Shown one piece after another: positions 24,862-33,281 of a stretch of DNA of 64,000 nucleotides. Both the position numbers and the translations under genes were made by a program. The DNA is from JANMOK01 sp031415055. GTDB taxonomy: Bacteria; Pseudomonadota; Alphaproteobacteria; Rhodobacterales; Rhodobacteraceae. The notes under the pieces were generated by a model that was not told the DNA's origin, made no database searches, and worked only from the letters and a program-made list of their open reading frames with translations. Location of the stretch: the NCBI GenBank assembly GCA_031415055.1, contig JANOQZ010000021.1, positions 1 through 64,000 of the forward strand, in the 5' to 3' direction. The stretch's first letter is position 1. Every line of letters starts with the position of its first letter.

Positions 24862-25466
24862 ATGAATTGCGCGTCATTGAGACGATGCGTTGGGATGGCG
24901 TTGCTTTGGTCAGGCTAGGGCGGCATTTGGAACGGATGCGGCGCACCTGCGCGGGCTTGGGCTTTGCGTTTGATCGGGATGTCGTTTTGGCGCCGCTGAA
25001 TGCGGTTTCGGCCGGGCAAAAGCGCGTCCGATTGACCATCGGAATTGACGGCATTCCTGACCTGACAGTGGCAGAAATTGCGTCCAATCCACCGGTTTGG
25101 CGGGTAAAATTGGCATCCCATCGGCTTGATCCCGATGACCAATGGTTGCGCATCAAGACCACTCAGCGGCTGGCCTATGACCAAACCCGCGCTGAATTGC
25201 CAACGGGAGTTGATGAACTGCTATTTCGCAACACCCGTGGTGAATTGTGTGAAGGCACGATTACCAATCTGTTCGTCGATTTCGGCGGCGGATTACTGAC
25301 TCCCCCGGTGACCAGCGGCCTGCTTCCCGGCGTTTTGCGGGCAGAAATGTTGGAAACGGGCGCTTGCCGCGAGGCGGTGCTGATTGATAGCGATTTAACT
25401 TTTGCCAAGCGAATCTTCGTCGGCAATTCGCTGCGCGGTCTCATCCCGGCGCAAATTATCGCCTGA
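24858..25466 (+). CDS. Class IV aminotransferase, probable aminodeoxychorismate lyase
   Basis: A 202-residue PLP-dependent fold IV protein. The N-terminal MNELRVIETMRWDGVALVRL is short, as in the PabC-like proteins that follow pabB. KTTQRLAYDQ carries the candidate PLP lysine near residue 101. GELCEGTITNLFV and TSGLLPGVLRAEML follow. The ATGA overlap with pabB sets the start. Release of pyruvate to give p-aminobenzoate is inferred from context. Its 3' end overlaps the convergent gene by 72 bp. Confidence 0.85.
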   Translation: MNELRVIETMRWDGVALVRLGRHLERMRRTCAGLGFAFDRDVVLAPLNAVSAGQKRVRLTIGIDGIPDLTVAEIASNPPVWRVKLASHRLDPDDQWLRIKTTQRLAYDQTRAELPTGVDELLFRNTRGELCEGTITNLFVDFGGGLLTPPVTSGLLPGVLRAEMLETGACREAVLIDSDLTFAKRIFVGNSLRGLIPAQIIA

Positions 25467-26699
25467 AAAGGCAAACGCCCCAACCACATAAAGTATCGCC
25501 ATTGTACCCGCGACCATGCCGGTTTGCAGCAAAATTGGCCACATATTGCTGTGCAGATTTAGGGTCGTTTGGGTGATCAAAAAGAACCCGATCAACGATA
25601 ACCAGCCGGCGCGTTCACCTAGCAGCATTGGCAAAGTTGGCACGAAATAAAGCACCAAAAAATAATGGTGTGCCCAAGTCAAAGGCGAGGCGAGTGCCAC
25701 AACGCCTGCGAAAGCTGGCAAGAACGCCGCGCGTTGCCAGAACTGCTGGGCATTCACGCGCTTTGCCAACAAAAAAGCGGTCGACGAAACCAGAAACAAT
25801 GCAGTAAACACAACAAGCCAAACCGGGCGCGGCGCGTCATACTGGAACGAATACGACCGCCCCGCAGCAGCCGTGTCGGGCTGTGTGACCAAAACATCGG
25901 CAAGATGGGTCAGATGATAAGTGAACGAAGCCAAGTTCCAATTGGTGCGTTCGATCAAGACATTGGCCGATTGCTGGCCCAATCGGTGCAGAAAGGCGAG
26001 ATGCAGGTCTAGGCCGCCACAGGCAAGGCTGGCGGTTGCCAATGCTGCGCCGATTCCGCCAAAGGCGGACACTGCCCGGATATTTCGCCCACGACCAAAC
26101 AGCCAAGCAAGAACAAAAATGGCCGGGAAAAGCTTGATCGAGGCCGCAAGTGCCAGCGCCGAGCCTGCAGCGATCGGGTGGCCTTTTGTTTCGCGCTCAA
26201 ACGCCAGAATGACCAGAAACGTCAGCATGATTTGAATTTGGTTTTGCAAAACCGCCTGATGTCCAATCAATGTAACGCTGACCAATGTCAGGCTGATAGC
26301 CAGCCAAACAGGCGCGGACATTGTTGGGTGGACATAGCGCCAAACCAACAGAGCTGTCAGCGGTATCAGCGGAATGTGCCACAAATACAGCAGGTTGGAA
26401 AACCCCACCGGCGAGGTGAATTTCGCCAAAGCGGCAAATAGCGCTGCCCAAAGTGGTGGATAAAAGAATGGATCAACATATTCCGGGCTGCCGAATTTGG
26501 CAATTGCGGCGGCGCGCGGAAGCGACTCTGGCCCGCGAGTTATCGCATAGAGCAAGTCATACGCGCCGGAACCCCAAAGTTTTCCGCCATAATAAAACGC
26601 CTCAATGTCGGTCGGCAGGCTGTTCCAATGTTGCCATAGCACGACGAGCGACCAGAGGGTCGCGATCGCCAGAACCCGTAGTTTTGCCGTTTTATCCAA
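25395..26699 (-). CDS. Glycosyltransferase family 87 / DUF2029 membrane protein
   Basis: A 434-residue polytopic protein with about 10-12 hydrophobic segments. An early periplasmic loop carries a D-x-E-like DIEAFYYGG (residues 31-39), and YVDPFFYPPLWAALFA lies near 74-89. ALAASIKLFPAIFVLAW near 186-202 is the clearest DUF2029 motif. Such enzymes transfer mannose-type sugars from polyprenyl phosphates on the outer face of the membrane. The substrate is unknown. It converges with the aminotransferase gene (72-bp overlap), which is unusually long. Confidence 0.8.
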   Translation of the reverse strand: MDKTAKLRVLAIATLWSLVVLWQHWNSLPTDIEAFYYGGKLWGSGAYDLLYAITRGPESLPRAAAIAKFGSPEYVDPFFYPPLWAALFAALAKFTSPVGFSNLLYLWHIPLIPLTALLVWRYVHPTMSAPVWLAISLTLVSVTLIGHQAVLQNQIQIMLTFLVILAFERETKGHPIAAGSALALAASIKLFPAIFVLAWLFGRGRNIRAVSAFGGIGAALATASLACGGLDLHLAFLHRLGQQSANVLIERTNWNLASFTYHLTHLADVLVTQPDTAAAGRSYSFQYDAPRPVWLVVFTALFLVSSTAFLLAKRVNAQQFWQRAAFLPAFAGVVALASPLTWAHHYFLVLYFVPTLPMLLGERAGWLSLIGFFLITQTTLNLHSNMWPILLQTGMVAGTMAILYVVGAFAFSGDNLRRDETAQRIADEDSLGKS

Positions 26700-26822
26700 T
26701 CCTGCCTCTGATGTTTACATAGCGCGTAGGCGACACTAAGGGAATCCTTGGGTTTGCCTTGACATCGCTTGCCGAAGCCTGTCAATCGGCGCTTCGCCAA
26801 ACCTTTCGCCACGAGGGCTGTT

Positions 26823-28787
26823 ATGCACGCTTACCGAACCCATACCTGCGCCGCCTTGACCAAGGCCGCGGCTGGCGAAAATGTGCGGCTTTCCGGCTGG
26901 GTGCATCGGGTGCGCGACCATGGCGGGGTACTGTTCGTCGATTTGCGCGACCACTACGGGATTACCCAAGTGATCGCCGACAGCGATTCACCGGCTTTTG
27001 CTGCCTTGGAAAAGGTGAGGTCGGAATGGGTGATAAAGGTCGATGGTCTGGTCAAATTGCGCGGTGCGGGCTTGGTCAACGCCGCGATTCCGACCGGTGA
27101 GATTGAGGTTTATGCTAGTGCCGTTGAAGTTTTGGGAGCGGCAGATGACCTGCCGATGCCGGTGTTTGGCGATGTGGATTATCCGGAAGAAACCCGCCTG
27201 AAATATAGGTTTCTGGATTTGCGGCGCGACAAGTTGCACAACAACATGATGTTGCGATCAAATGTCGTCCGCTCAATCCGCAACCGGATGTGGGACGCCG
27301 GGTTCAACGAGTTTCAGACGCCGATCATCACAGCATCTTCGCCGGAAGGGGCGCGGGATTTTCTGGTGCCAAGTCGGCTGCATCCCGGCAAGTTCTACGC
27401 CCTGCCCCAAGCGCCCCAGCAGTTCAAGCAACTGCTGATGGTCTCGGGCTTTGCCCGCTATTACCAGATCGCGCCGTGTTTCCGCGACGAGGACCCTAGG
27501 GCCGACCGGTCGCCGACCGATTTCTACCAGTTGGATTTGGAGATGAGTTTCGTCGAGCAGGAAGACGTGTTTGCGACGATTGAGCCGGTGCTGAAAGGGC
27601 TTTTTGCTGATTTCGGCGGTGGTCGCAAAGTGGCACAGGATTGGCCGCGGATTTCGTGGAAGGATTCGGCGCTTTGGTACGGCACCGACAAGCCGGATTT
27701 GCGCAACCCGATCAAGATGCAGGTGGTTTCGGACCATTTCCGGGGTTCGGGGTTTGCGATTTTCGCGTCGATTTTGGAGCAGGAAGGCACCGAGATACGG
27801 GCTATCCCCGCCCCGGGCGGCGGCTCGCGCAAGTTCTGCGACCGCATGAACGCCTTCGCCCAAAAGGAAGGGCTGCCGGGGATGGGGTATATTTTCTGGC
27901 GGGAAAGAGAGGACAAGGGCATCAGAGCGCAAGGCATCAACTGGTTGCGGGCAATCAGCTACGCCATTGAGCATGACGAAGCGCTGAGCGAAATTGAAGT
28001 TGTGCGGGAAGCCGAGTGGGCAAGGATTGCTGCGGAAGAAGTCAAGGTAGCCCTGCTGAATGGGGACAAAGCCCGCGCAGAGTTTCTGACCAATGCATAC
28101 TTTGGTGAGCTCGAAGCGGCCGGCCCTTTGGCCAAGAACATCGGCCCGGCACGCACCGAAGCCATCCGACTGAAACTGGGCCTGAAGGTTGGCGACGCCG
28201 CCTTCTTCCTCGGCGGTCGTCCCGAAACTTTCCAAGCCGTCGCCGGGCGGGCGCGGGTCGAGATCGGCAACGAACTGGGGCTGAGCGACAAGAACGCCTT
28301 CGCTTTCGCCTGGATCGTTGATTTTCCGCTCTACGAGTTGACCCCCGAGGGCAAGGTTGATTTCAGCCACAACCCGTTCTCGATGCCGCAGGGCGGCATG
28401 GCGGCGCTGGAGGGTGATCCGCTGGCGGTGACCGGGTATCAGTATGACCTCGCCTGTAACGGGTACGAGCTGATTTCCGGCGCGATCCGTAACCATCGCC
28501 CCGACATCATGTTCAAAGCCTTCGAATTGGCAGGTTATGGCCGCGACGAAGTGGAAAAACGCTTCGGCGGCATGCTGTCGGCCTTCAAATACGGCGCTCC
28601 GCCGCATGGTGGCTGCGCGGCTGGCATCGACCGCATCGTCATGCTGTTGGCCAATGAGGCCAACATCCGCGAAGTGATCCTGTTCCCAATGAACCAGCGG
28701 GCGGAAGACCTGCTGATGAACGCGCCCAGCGAGGCGACGGGCGTGCAGTTAAGGGAGCTGGGGTTGCGGGTTATCGCCCCCAGCTAA
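26823..28787 (+). CDS. aspS: Aspartyl-tRNA synthetase with an internal insertion
   Basis: A class IIb synthetase of 654 residues. N-terminal OB-fold: RLSGWVHRVRDHGGVLFVDL. Motif 2 region: ARYYQIAPCFRDEDPRADRS near residue 216. A GAD-type insertion domain lies in the middle, and motif 3 AAGIDRIVMLLA is near 600. Bacterial AspRS is usually about 590 residues. Here about 65 extra in-frame residues lie at about 363-427, between YIFWRE and EAAGPLAKNIG. The ATG at 26823 is used rather than the upstream TTG at 26769, because MHAYRTHTCAAL is the expected N-terminus. Confidence 0.95.
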   Translation: MHAYRTHTCAALTKAAAGENVRLSGWVHRVRDHGGVLFVDLRDHYGITQVIADSDSPAFAALEKVRSEWVIKVDGLVKLRGAGLVNAAIPTGEIEVYASAVEVLGAADDLPMPVFGDVDYPEETRLKYRFLDLRRDKLHNNMMLRSNVVRSIRNRMWDAGFNEFQTPIITASSPEGARDFLVPSRLHPGKFYALPQAPQQFKQLLMVSGFARYYQIAPCFRDEDPRADRSPTDFYQLDLEMSFVEQEDVFATIEPVLKGLFADFGGGRKVAQDWPRISWKDSALWYGTDKPDLRNPIKMQVVSDHFRGSGFAIFASILEQEGTEIRAIPAPGGGSRKFCDRMNAFAQKEGLPGMGYIFWREREDKGIRAQGINWLRAISYAIEHDEALSEIEVVREAEWARIAAEEVKVALLNGDKARAEFLTNAYFGELEAAGPLAKNIGPARTEAIRLKLGLKVGDAAFFLGGRPETFQAVAGRARVEIGNELGLSDKNAFAFAWIVDFPLYELTPEGKVDFSHNPFSMPQGGMAALEGDPLAVTGYQYDLACNGYELISGAIRNHRPDIMFKAFELAGYGRDEVEKRFGGMLSAFKYGAPPHGGCAAGIDRIVMLLANEANIREVILFPMNQRAEDLLMNAPSEATGVQLRELGLRVIAPS

Positions 28788-28791
28788 GCCC

Positions 28792-29085
28792 TCACTCGCC
28801 CTTCGGCCAATCCGACCAAGGGAATGGTTTGTCTTCGGTGGAAAAGGTCTGGAACCTTGCCGTCTGGCGCAACCAATCCGCCAGCGATGCGCCAAAGAGG
28901 CGGATGGCCGGGTTTGGCGTGTTGGTGTTGAACAGCGCCCAGAAAAACTGGATGACCGCCAAAAGTGCCAACAACGACTGGGCGAAGCCAAAGAAAACGG
29001 CGAGAATCAACATGAAAAGGCCACGAAGCCAGATCTTGCCATTTCCTTCTGTCGGTTTGTCGGGATGTATAACTGTGTCGGCCAT
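28792..29085 (-). CDS. DUF4389 membrane protein
   Basis: A 97-residue protein with one long or two short hydrophobic segments (LRGLFMLILAVFFGFAQSLL, then LALLAVIQFFWALF). The C-terminal part is LADWLRQTARFQTFSTEDKP plus a PFPWSDWP tail. These are the conserved parts of DUF4389 proteins. Its function is unknown. It converges on aspS with only 4 bp between stops. Confidence 0.85.
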   Translation of the reverse strand: MADTVIHPDKPTEGNGKIWLRGLFMLILAVFFGFAQSLLALLAVIQFFWALFNTNTPNPAIRLFGASLADWLRQTARFQTFSTEDKPFPWSDWPKGE

Positions 29086-29273
29086 AAGAATCTCCTCGGT
29101 TCAAAACCAGTGACTAATCCACACATAGTCATTGTCTGGCATTTTCCCGCATCGCCGTGGATCAATCGTCTAAAAATATTCGCGTAAGCTAAAACCCGCC
29201 CAGTTTCCCTAACGTCATTGACCGAATCGGACGGGAGTTAGAGCATGCGCGACCCGATCGGTTGGTGGCCCCG

Positions 29274-29537
29274 ATGAAACCTGCTTTGGCTGAGACATTC
29301 ACGCTGTTCTATCAGTCCGCCAGCGTCGCCTTGGCCGACGGTCCTGCGGGTGAAGTCTTGGCTGTTGGGCGGCATAGCCGGACCGTCGTTTTGGATGAAG
29401 TCGGGGCGACGACGACGGCGCATCCGCGTATCGAACTGCCCAAAACCCTGCACGAAGGCGATCAGTTGGTGGTCGAATTCGGCCGCGGACGCGCCAATCG
29501 GCACGGGCCGATTCTGGGTGTGGCAGTCCTCGCCTAG
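29274..29537 (+). CDS. Hypothetical protein (about 87 aa)
   Basis: A short beta-rich frame without recognised domains: FTLFYQSASVALADGPAGEV, then VLDEVGATTTAHPRI and a GDQLVVEFGRG segment. The ATG at 29274 is chosen; GTG at 29265 and TTG at 29262 are alternatives, none with a strong Shine-Dalgarno. It precedes the GNAT gene by 78 bp on the same strand. It is likely a real gene by codon pattern, but unconfirmed. Confidence 0.45.
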   Translation: MKPALAETFTLFYQSASVALADGPAGEVLAVGRHSRTVVLDEVGATTTAHPRIELPKTLHEGDQLVVEFGRGRANRHGPILGVAVLA

Positions 29538-29615
29538 GCTTGCAATTTTTTCACACTTGCGCCTTTGTAGACCCTTGCGGGAGGGCATCGTCGCGGCTTT
29601 GCGCATGGAGGCGGG

Positions 29616-30338
29616 ATGGAGCGGCAAAGCGTGAGTTTGGGTGAATTGGTTGAAGGCTGGTCGCCACCTGCGTCGCCCGCGCCGATGGTGTTGGATGGGC
29701 TTTATGCCCGACTGGAGCCTTTGGATCCGTCCCTTGCCGATGAATTGCATGCAGCAAATTGCGAGGACTTGACCGGCGCAATCTGGGACTACCTGCCCTA
29801 TGGCCCGTTCGAATTGGCAGAATACAGGGATTGGGTCGGCAAAATGGCCGCCAGTCGCGACCCGCTGTTTTTCGCCATTCGAGACAAGGCGACCGGGAAA
29901 TTGGGCGGGGTGATGTCGTATCTGCGCATTACACCGGACTCTGGCTTCATCGAGATTGGCCATTTGAACTTTGCCCCGCGTTTGCAGCGCACTCGCGCGG
30001 CGAGTGAAGCGATTTATCTGACGATGCAATGGGCGTTTGCGGCGGGGTATCGCCGGTTTGAATGGAAATGTAACGCTTTGAATGTTCCCTCACGCCGGGC
30101 GGCGGAGCGCTATGGGATGAGCTTTGAGGGGGTGTTTCGGCAGGCAACGATGTCCAAGGGACGCAATCGAGATACTGCTTGGTATGCGGCGATTGATAAG
30201 GAATGGCCGGTATTGAAAGCGGCGTTTGAGACGTGGCTGGACCCGGCAAATTTTGATGCACGGGGGCAGCAGCGGCGTAGCCTTTCCGATCTAACGCGCG
30301 GTATTCTGGTGACGCGCGACCCGATTTTCGACAGCTAA
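29616..30338 (+). CDS. GNAT N-acetyltransferase, RimJ/RimL type
   Basis: A 240-residue protein. DGLYARLEPLDPSLADELH opens the GNAT domain, and a substrate-side LGGVMSYLRI strand and EIGHLNFAPRLQRTRAASEA follow. YRRFEWKCNALNVPSRRAAE carries the acetyl-CoA-side RAAERYGM helix. The size and the FEGVFRQATMSKGRNRDT motif are typical of the subgroup annotated as ribosomal-protein or amino-acid acetyltransferases. The substrate is unknown. Confidence 0.88.
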   Translation: MERQSVSLGELVEGWSPPASPAPMVLDGLYARLEPLDPSLADELHAANCEDLTGAIWDYLPYGPFELAEYRDWVGKMAASRDPLFFAIRDKATGKLGGVMSYLRITPDSGFIEIGHLNFAPRLQRTRAASEAIYLTMQWAFAAGYRRFEWKCNALNVPSRRAAERYGMSFEGVFRQATMSKGRNRDTAWYAAIDKEWPVLKAAFETWLDPANFDARGQQRRSLSDLTRGILVTRDPIFDS

Positions 30339-30409
30339 ACAATGCAGCGTGCGACGGAATGCTGACCGACCATCGTGAAACCTAACAACGACAACGAAAG
30401 GTTTCGGTG

Positions 30410-31279
30410 ATGATCGCCAGAATTTTCCTGATCGCATTCTTGCTTACGAGCGCCGCTTTCTCCGCCGAAACCCAAGTGCAGATGGACGACGGGCGGCTTT
30501 ATTCCATTGCCCTACCCGAAAACGTCAAATCCTCGCCCTTGGTCATCGCATTGCACGGCGGTGGCGGCAACGGGGCGTGGATGGCGCGGGTTTCAGGTCT
30601 GAGCGCCCGGGCAAACCGGTTGGGCATGGCCGTAGTTTATCCCGACGGCAGTGGCAGGATGCGCCTGCTGACGTGGAATGCTGGGCATTGTTGCGCTTTT
30701 GCCGCCCGCGAACAGGTTGATGACGTTGCATTCTTGGCACGGGTGGTAGACGACGCGGTAGCGCGGTTTGGTATTGACCGCCGCAACGTGTTTGTCACGG
30801 GCATGTCAAACGGTGGCATGATGGCCGAACGTCTGGCTGCCGATAGGCCCGATATGATTGCGGCTGTGGCATCGATTGCCGGTCCGTTGGATACTGGGCT
30901 GATCGAGTTGCAAGGTCGCGTGCCCTTGCTGCACATTCAAGGCACTGCGGACGATTTTGTGCCGTGGAACGGTGGTCAGGGAAGCAAGTCCGTCACCCGT
31001 GAAAAGCATCCGGCCGCTGAAGATACGATCAACGCTTGGCTGCTGGCGATGGGTCCGGGTTTGGTTTCCAGCAGTCGGATCATCGACAAGGCCGACGACG
31101 GAATGCGGACCGAGAGGCACGTTTGGACCAAAGCAGGCGACGAGAAGGTGCTGCTGTATCGCGTGATCGGTGGCGGGCATTCTTGGCCGGGTGGATCGCG
31201 TGATCGAAACCCAGAGACCAAGGATTTCAACGCCAGTGACGAAATCCTGGAATTCTTTTGGGCGCATTTGCGCAGGTGA
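30410..31279 (+). CDS. Secreted alpha/beta-hydrolase, PHB depolymerase/feruloyl esterase-like (LpqC type)
   Basis: A 289-residue protein. A signal peptide (MIARIFLIAFLLTSAAFSAE) is followed by an esterase domain. It has LVIALHGGGGNGAWM (oxyanion region), FVTGMSNGGMMAERLA with the nucleophile Ser in GMSNG, LLHIQGTADDFVPWNGG with the likely Asp, and GGGHSWPGG with the catalytic His. The family cleaves short polyester or feruloyl ester bonds in the periplasm or outside. ATG at 30410 follows a GTG; AAAGG at 30397 is the probable ribosome site. Confidence 0.87.
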   Translation: MIARIFLIAFLLTSAAFSAETQVQMDDGRLYSIALPENVKSSPLVIALHGGGGNGAWMARVSGLSARANRLGMAVVYPDGSGRMRLLTWNAGHCCAFAAREQVDDVAFLARVVDDAVARFGIDRRNVFVTGMSNGGMMAERLAADRPDMIAAVASIAGPLDTGLIELQGRVPLLHIQGTADDFVPWNGGQGSKSVTREKHPAAEDTINAWLLAMGPGLVSSSRIIDKADDGMRTERHVWTKAGDEKVLLYRVIGGGHSWPGGSRDRNPETKDFNASDEILEFFWAHLRR

Positions 31280-31361
31280 ACAACGCACATCTTGACTTGC
31301 GCATTGCCAACAAACACATGGCGCCTACGGGGGCGTTCGGGCACCCACAAAAGGGTAAGCC

Positions 31362-31940
31362 ATGCCAAGCGAAAAATTATCGGCGATGCAGTTTTTTGCC
31401 AGTCGTCAGTCGATGCCAGCGAAAGTAATTTCTGCACCAGCGCCATCGCGTGCCGAATTGGAACTCATCCTTCGTATGGCATTTCGCGTCCCTGACCACG
31501 GCAAGCTTGAACCTTGGCGAGTCTTGGTGCTGGAACGCGAGGCGCTGGACCGAATTGCGGCGGCAGCATTTGCACGGAGCAATGCCTTGGGCAAGGATGA
31601 CGAAATGGCGGCCAAAGCGGCGCTGCTGTTTTCCGGTGCGCCGTTGATGGTGGCTGTGGTCGCCTCGCCGGTTCCTTCCGAAAAGATCCCGGCGCTGGAA
31701 CAAACATTTTCCGCCGGAAACCTGTGTTTTGGCGTGTTGAACGTCGCCCTTGCCAGCGGCTGGGCGGCGACTTGGCAAAGCGGCGCGATGGCGACTGACT
31801 CGGAGTTTCTGCAAGCCAATCTTGGATTGGTAGCACAAGAATATGTGGCGGGGTTTGTTATCATCGGCAGTACTGCCAGCATTCCACCCGACCGGCCACG
31901 ACCGGACTTGACGCGCAAAGTAACTTGGCTCGACCAATGA
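31362..31940 (+). CDS. Nitroreductase family protein
   Basis: A 192-residue FMN-dependent oxidoreductase close to the YdjA subgroup. FFASRQSMPAK carries the flavin-contacting Arg-Gln. RMAFRVPDHGKLEPWRVLVL near residue 37, AGNLCFGVLNVALASGWAAT near 117 and EYVAGFVIIG near 158 complete the fold. The stop overlaps the next gene by 4 bp (ATGA), making a two-gene unit with an EI24 membrane protein. Confidence 0.9.
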   Translation: MPSEKLSAMQFFASRQSMPAKVISAPAPSRAELELILRMAFRVPDHGKLEPWRVLVLEREALDRIAAAAFARSNALGKDDEMAAKAALLFSGAPLMVAVVASPVPSEKIPALEQTFSAGNLCFGVLNVALASGWAATWQSGAMATDSEFLQANLGLVAQEYVAGFVIIGSTASIPPDRPRPDLTRKVTWLDQ

Positions 31941-32647
31941 TTTTCAACGACTTTTTCAAAGCGCTGACGCAACTGACTGACCCACAGTTTCAGCGTGTGT
32001 TGTGGAAGGCCATCGGCCTGACCTTGGTATTGCTTTACGCGACCTTTGTCGCGTCATCACTCGCTTTGGGCTGGCTATTACCCGAAAGCTGGACCCTGCC
32101 GTTCGGATGGGAAGTCAGCACTGCGTTCCTGACCATCGGGGCGTTTATTGGCATGATTGCCCTGTCGTTTTTCCTGATGTTTCCTGTCGCCTCGGTCTTT
32201 GTTGGCATCTATCTGGACGAAGTTGCCGAGGCGGTGGAAGCGGTGCATTACCCCGATTTAGCGAAAATCGACAAGATACCGTTCTTGGATGCCTTGGCGG
32301 ATTCGTTGCGGTTTCTGGCGCTGGTAGTCATCGCAAACTTGCTGGCTTTAGTGGTTTATATGTTCGCCACCGTTCTCGCTCCGTTCGTGTTTTGGGCGGT
32401 CAATGGTTGGCTTTTGGGCCGCGAATATTTCACCCTTGCTGCCGCGCGACGAATTGGCATCGTCGCAGCCCGCGATTTGGCGCAAGTGCATCGCGGCGAA
32501 ATCTGGCTGGCGGGTGCGCTGATGGCTATTCCGATGTCGATTCCTTTGGTGAATTTGGTGGTGCCAATCCTTGGCGCCGCAACCTTCACCCACATGTTTC
32601 ATCGACTTTCCCGTGAACCATTGGGCGAATCCAAGCGCCGGGATTAA
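31937..32647 (+). CDS. EI24/CysZ-like membrane protein
   Basis: A 236-residue integral membrane protein. The N-terminal FNDFFKALTQLTDPQFQRVL and the middle REYFTLAAARRIG segment are typical of EI24 domain proteins in alphaproteobacteria. Four to six hydrophobic segments lie at about 24-48, 58-85, 115-145 and 190-215. CysZ members are sulfate-related, but that activity is not established here. It is translationally coupled to the nitroreductase. Confidence 0.88.
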   Translation: MIFNDFFKALTQLTDPQFQRVLWKAIGLTLVLLYATFVASSLALGWLLPESWTLPFGWEVSTAFLTIGAFIGMIALSFFLMFPVASVFVGIYLDEVAEAVEAVHYPDLAKIDKIPFLDALADSLRFLALVVIANLLALVVYMFATVLAPFVFWAVNGWLLGREYFTLAAARRIGIVAARDLAQVHRGEIWLAGALMAIPMSIPLVNLVVPILGAATFTHMFHRLSREPLGESKRRD

Positions 32648-32667
32648 GCTTTCCGCCTCGGTGTGGT

Positions 32668-32991
32668 TCACCCCGCCGCCTTCGCCGACACCTCTTCCGC
32701 CCATTGGTTCAGGCTTTTGCCCGCCAATTCGGCAGCCAGCGCCGCGCGTTGATGGATGTCGGGACTGACGCGGAACATCATCTGGCCGGAATAGGCCCTT
32801 TGCGGTTGCTTGCCGATTTTGGCGCAGGTCACAATATAGTCCTCGACCGCCTCGTGAAACGCCGCCCGCAGGCCATCCACACTGTCGGAATGAAAGCCGA
32901 CACCATCACTTATTCCAGCAAGACGTCCGACGAAAATACCATCGTCATCGTCAAATTCGACAAGTGCAGTATGACCTTGGTGTTTCATCAT
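32668..32991 (-). CDS. HicB-family antitoxin, orphan
   Basis: A 107-residue protein with both HicB parts. The N-terminal HicB fold has ALVEFDDDDGIFVGRLAGI and VDGLRAAFHEAVEDYI; the C-terminal ribbon-helix-helix has FRVSPDIHQRAALAAELAGK and LNQWAEEV. No hicA-like small dsRBD gene is seen on either side. It lies 11 bp after the PCD gene at the end of a minus-strand operon. It may act as a solitary regulator. Confidence 0.85.
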   Translation of the reverse strand: MMKHQGHTALVEFDDDDGIFVGRLAGISDGVGFHSDSVDGLRAAFHEAVEDYIVTCAKIGKQPQRAYSGQMMFRVSPDIHQRAALAAELAGKSLNQWAEEVSAKAAG

Positions 32992-33002
32992 GATCGCGGC
33001 TT

Positions 33003-33281
33003 TTATGCCAAATCCATCACCCGTGCCAGTTTCAAATCCAGCTCGGTTAAACCGCCGGTGTCATGCGTGCTCAAAACCACGTCCACGCGTTTATAGACGT
33101 TGAACCATTCGGGGTGGTGGTTCAGTTTTTCGGCGTGCAGTGCCACTTTGGTCATCCAGCCAAAGGCCTCGACAAAGTTCTTGAAAGCAAACGACTTTTT
33201 GACCGCGTCGCGGTCTTCGACCATTTCCCAGCCAGCGGCCAGCAATTCGGCGCGTTCGGGTTTAGTCAGTTTCTCTGGCAT
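33003..33281 (-). CDS. 4a-hydroxytetrahydrobiopterin dehydratase (PCD)
   Basis: A 92-residue pterin-4a-carbinolamine dehydratase. KSFAFKNFVEAFGWMTKVAL and the catalytic EKLNHHPEWFNVYKRVDVVL are intact, as is STHDTGGLTELD. It recycles a tetrahydrobiopterin cofactor, or works in molybdopterin metabolism where no phenylalanine hydroxylase exists. The ATG at 33281 lies inside the end of the upstream GNAT gene (20-bp overlap). Confidence 0.93.
   Translation of the reverse strand: MPEKLTKPERAELLAAGWEMVEDRDAVKKSFAFKNFVEAFGWMTKVALHAEKLNHHPEWFNVYKRVDVVLSTHDTGGLTELDLKLARVMDLA

Noticed and set aside
27273..28607. Minus-strand open frame of about 444 codons opposite aspS
   Set aside because: A shadow of aspS; no recognisable domain and no ribosome binding site pattern.
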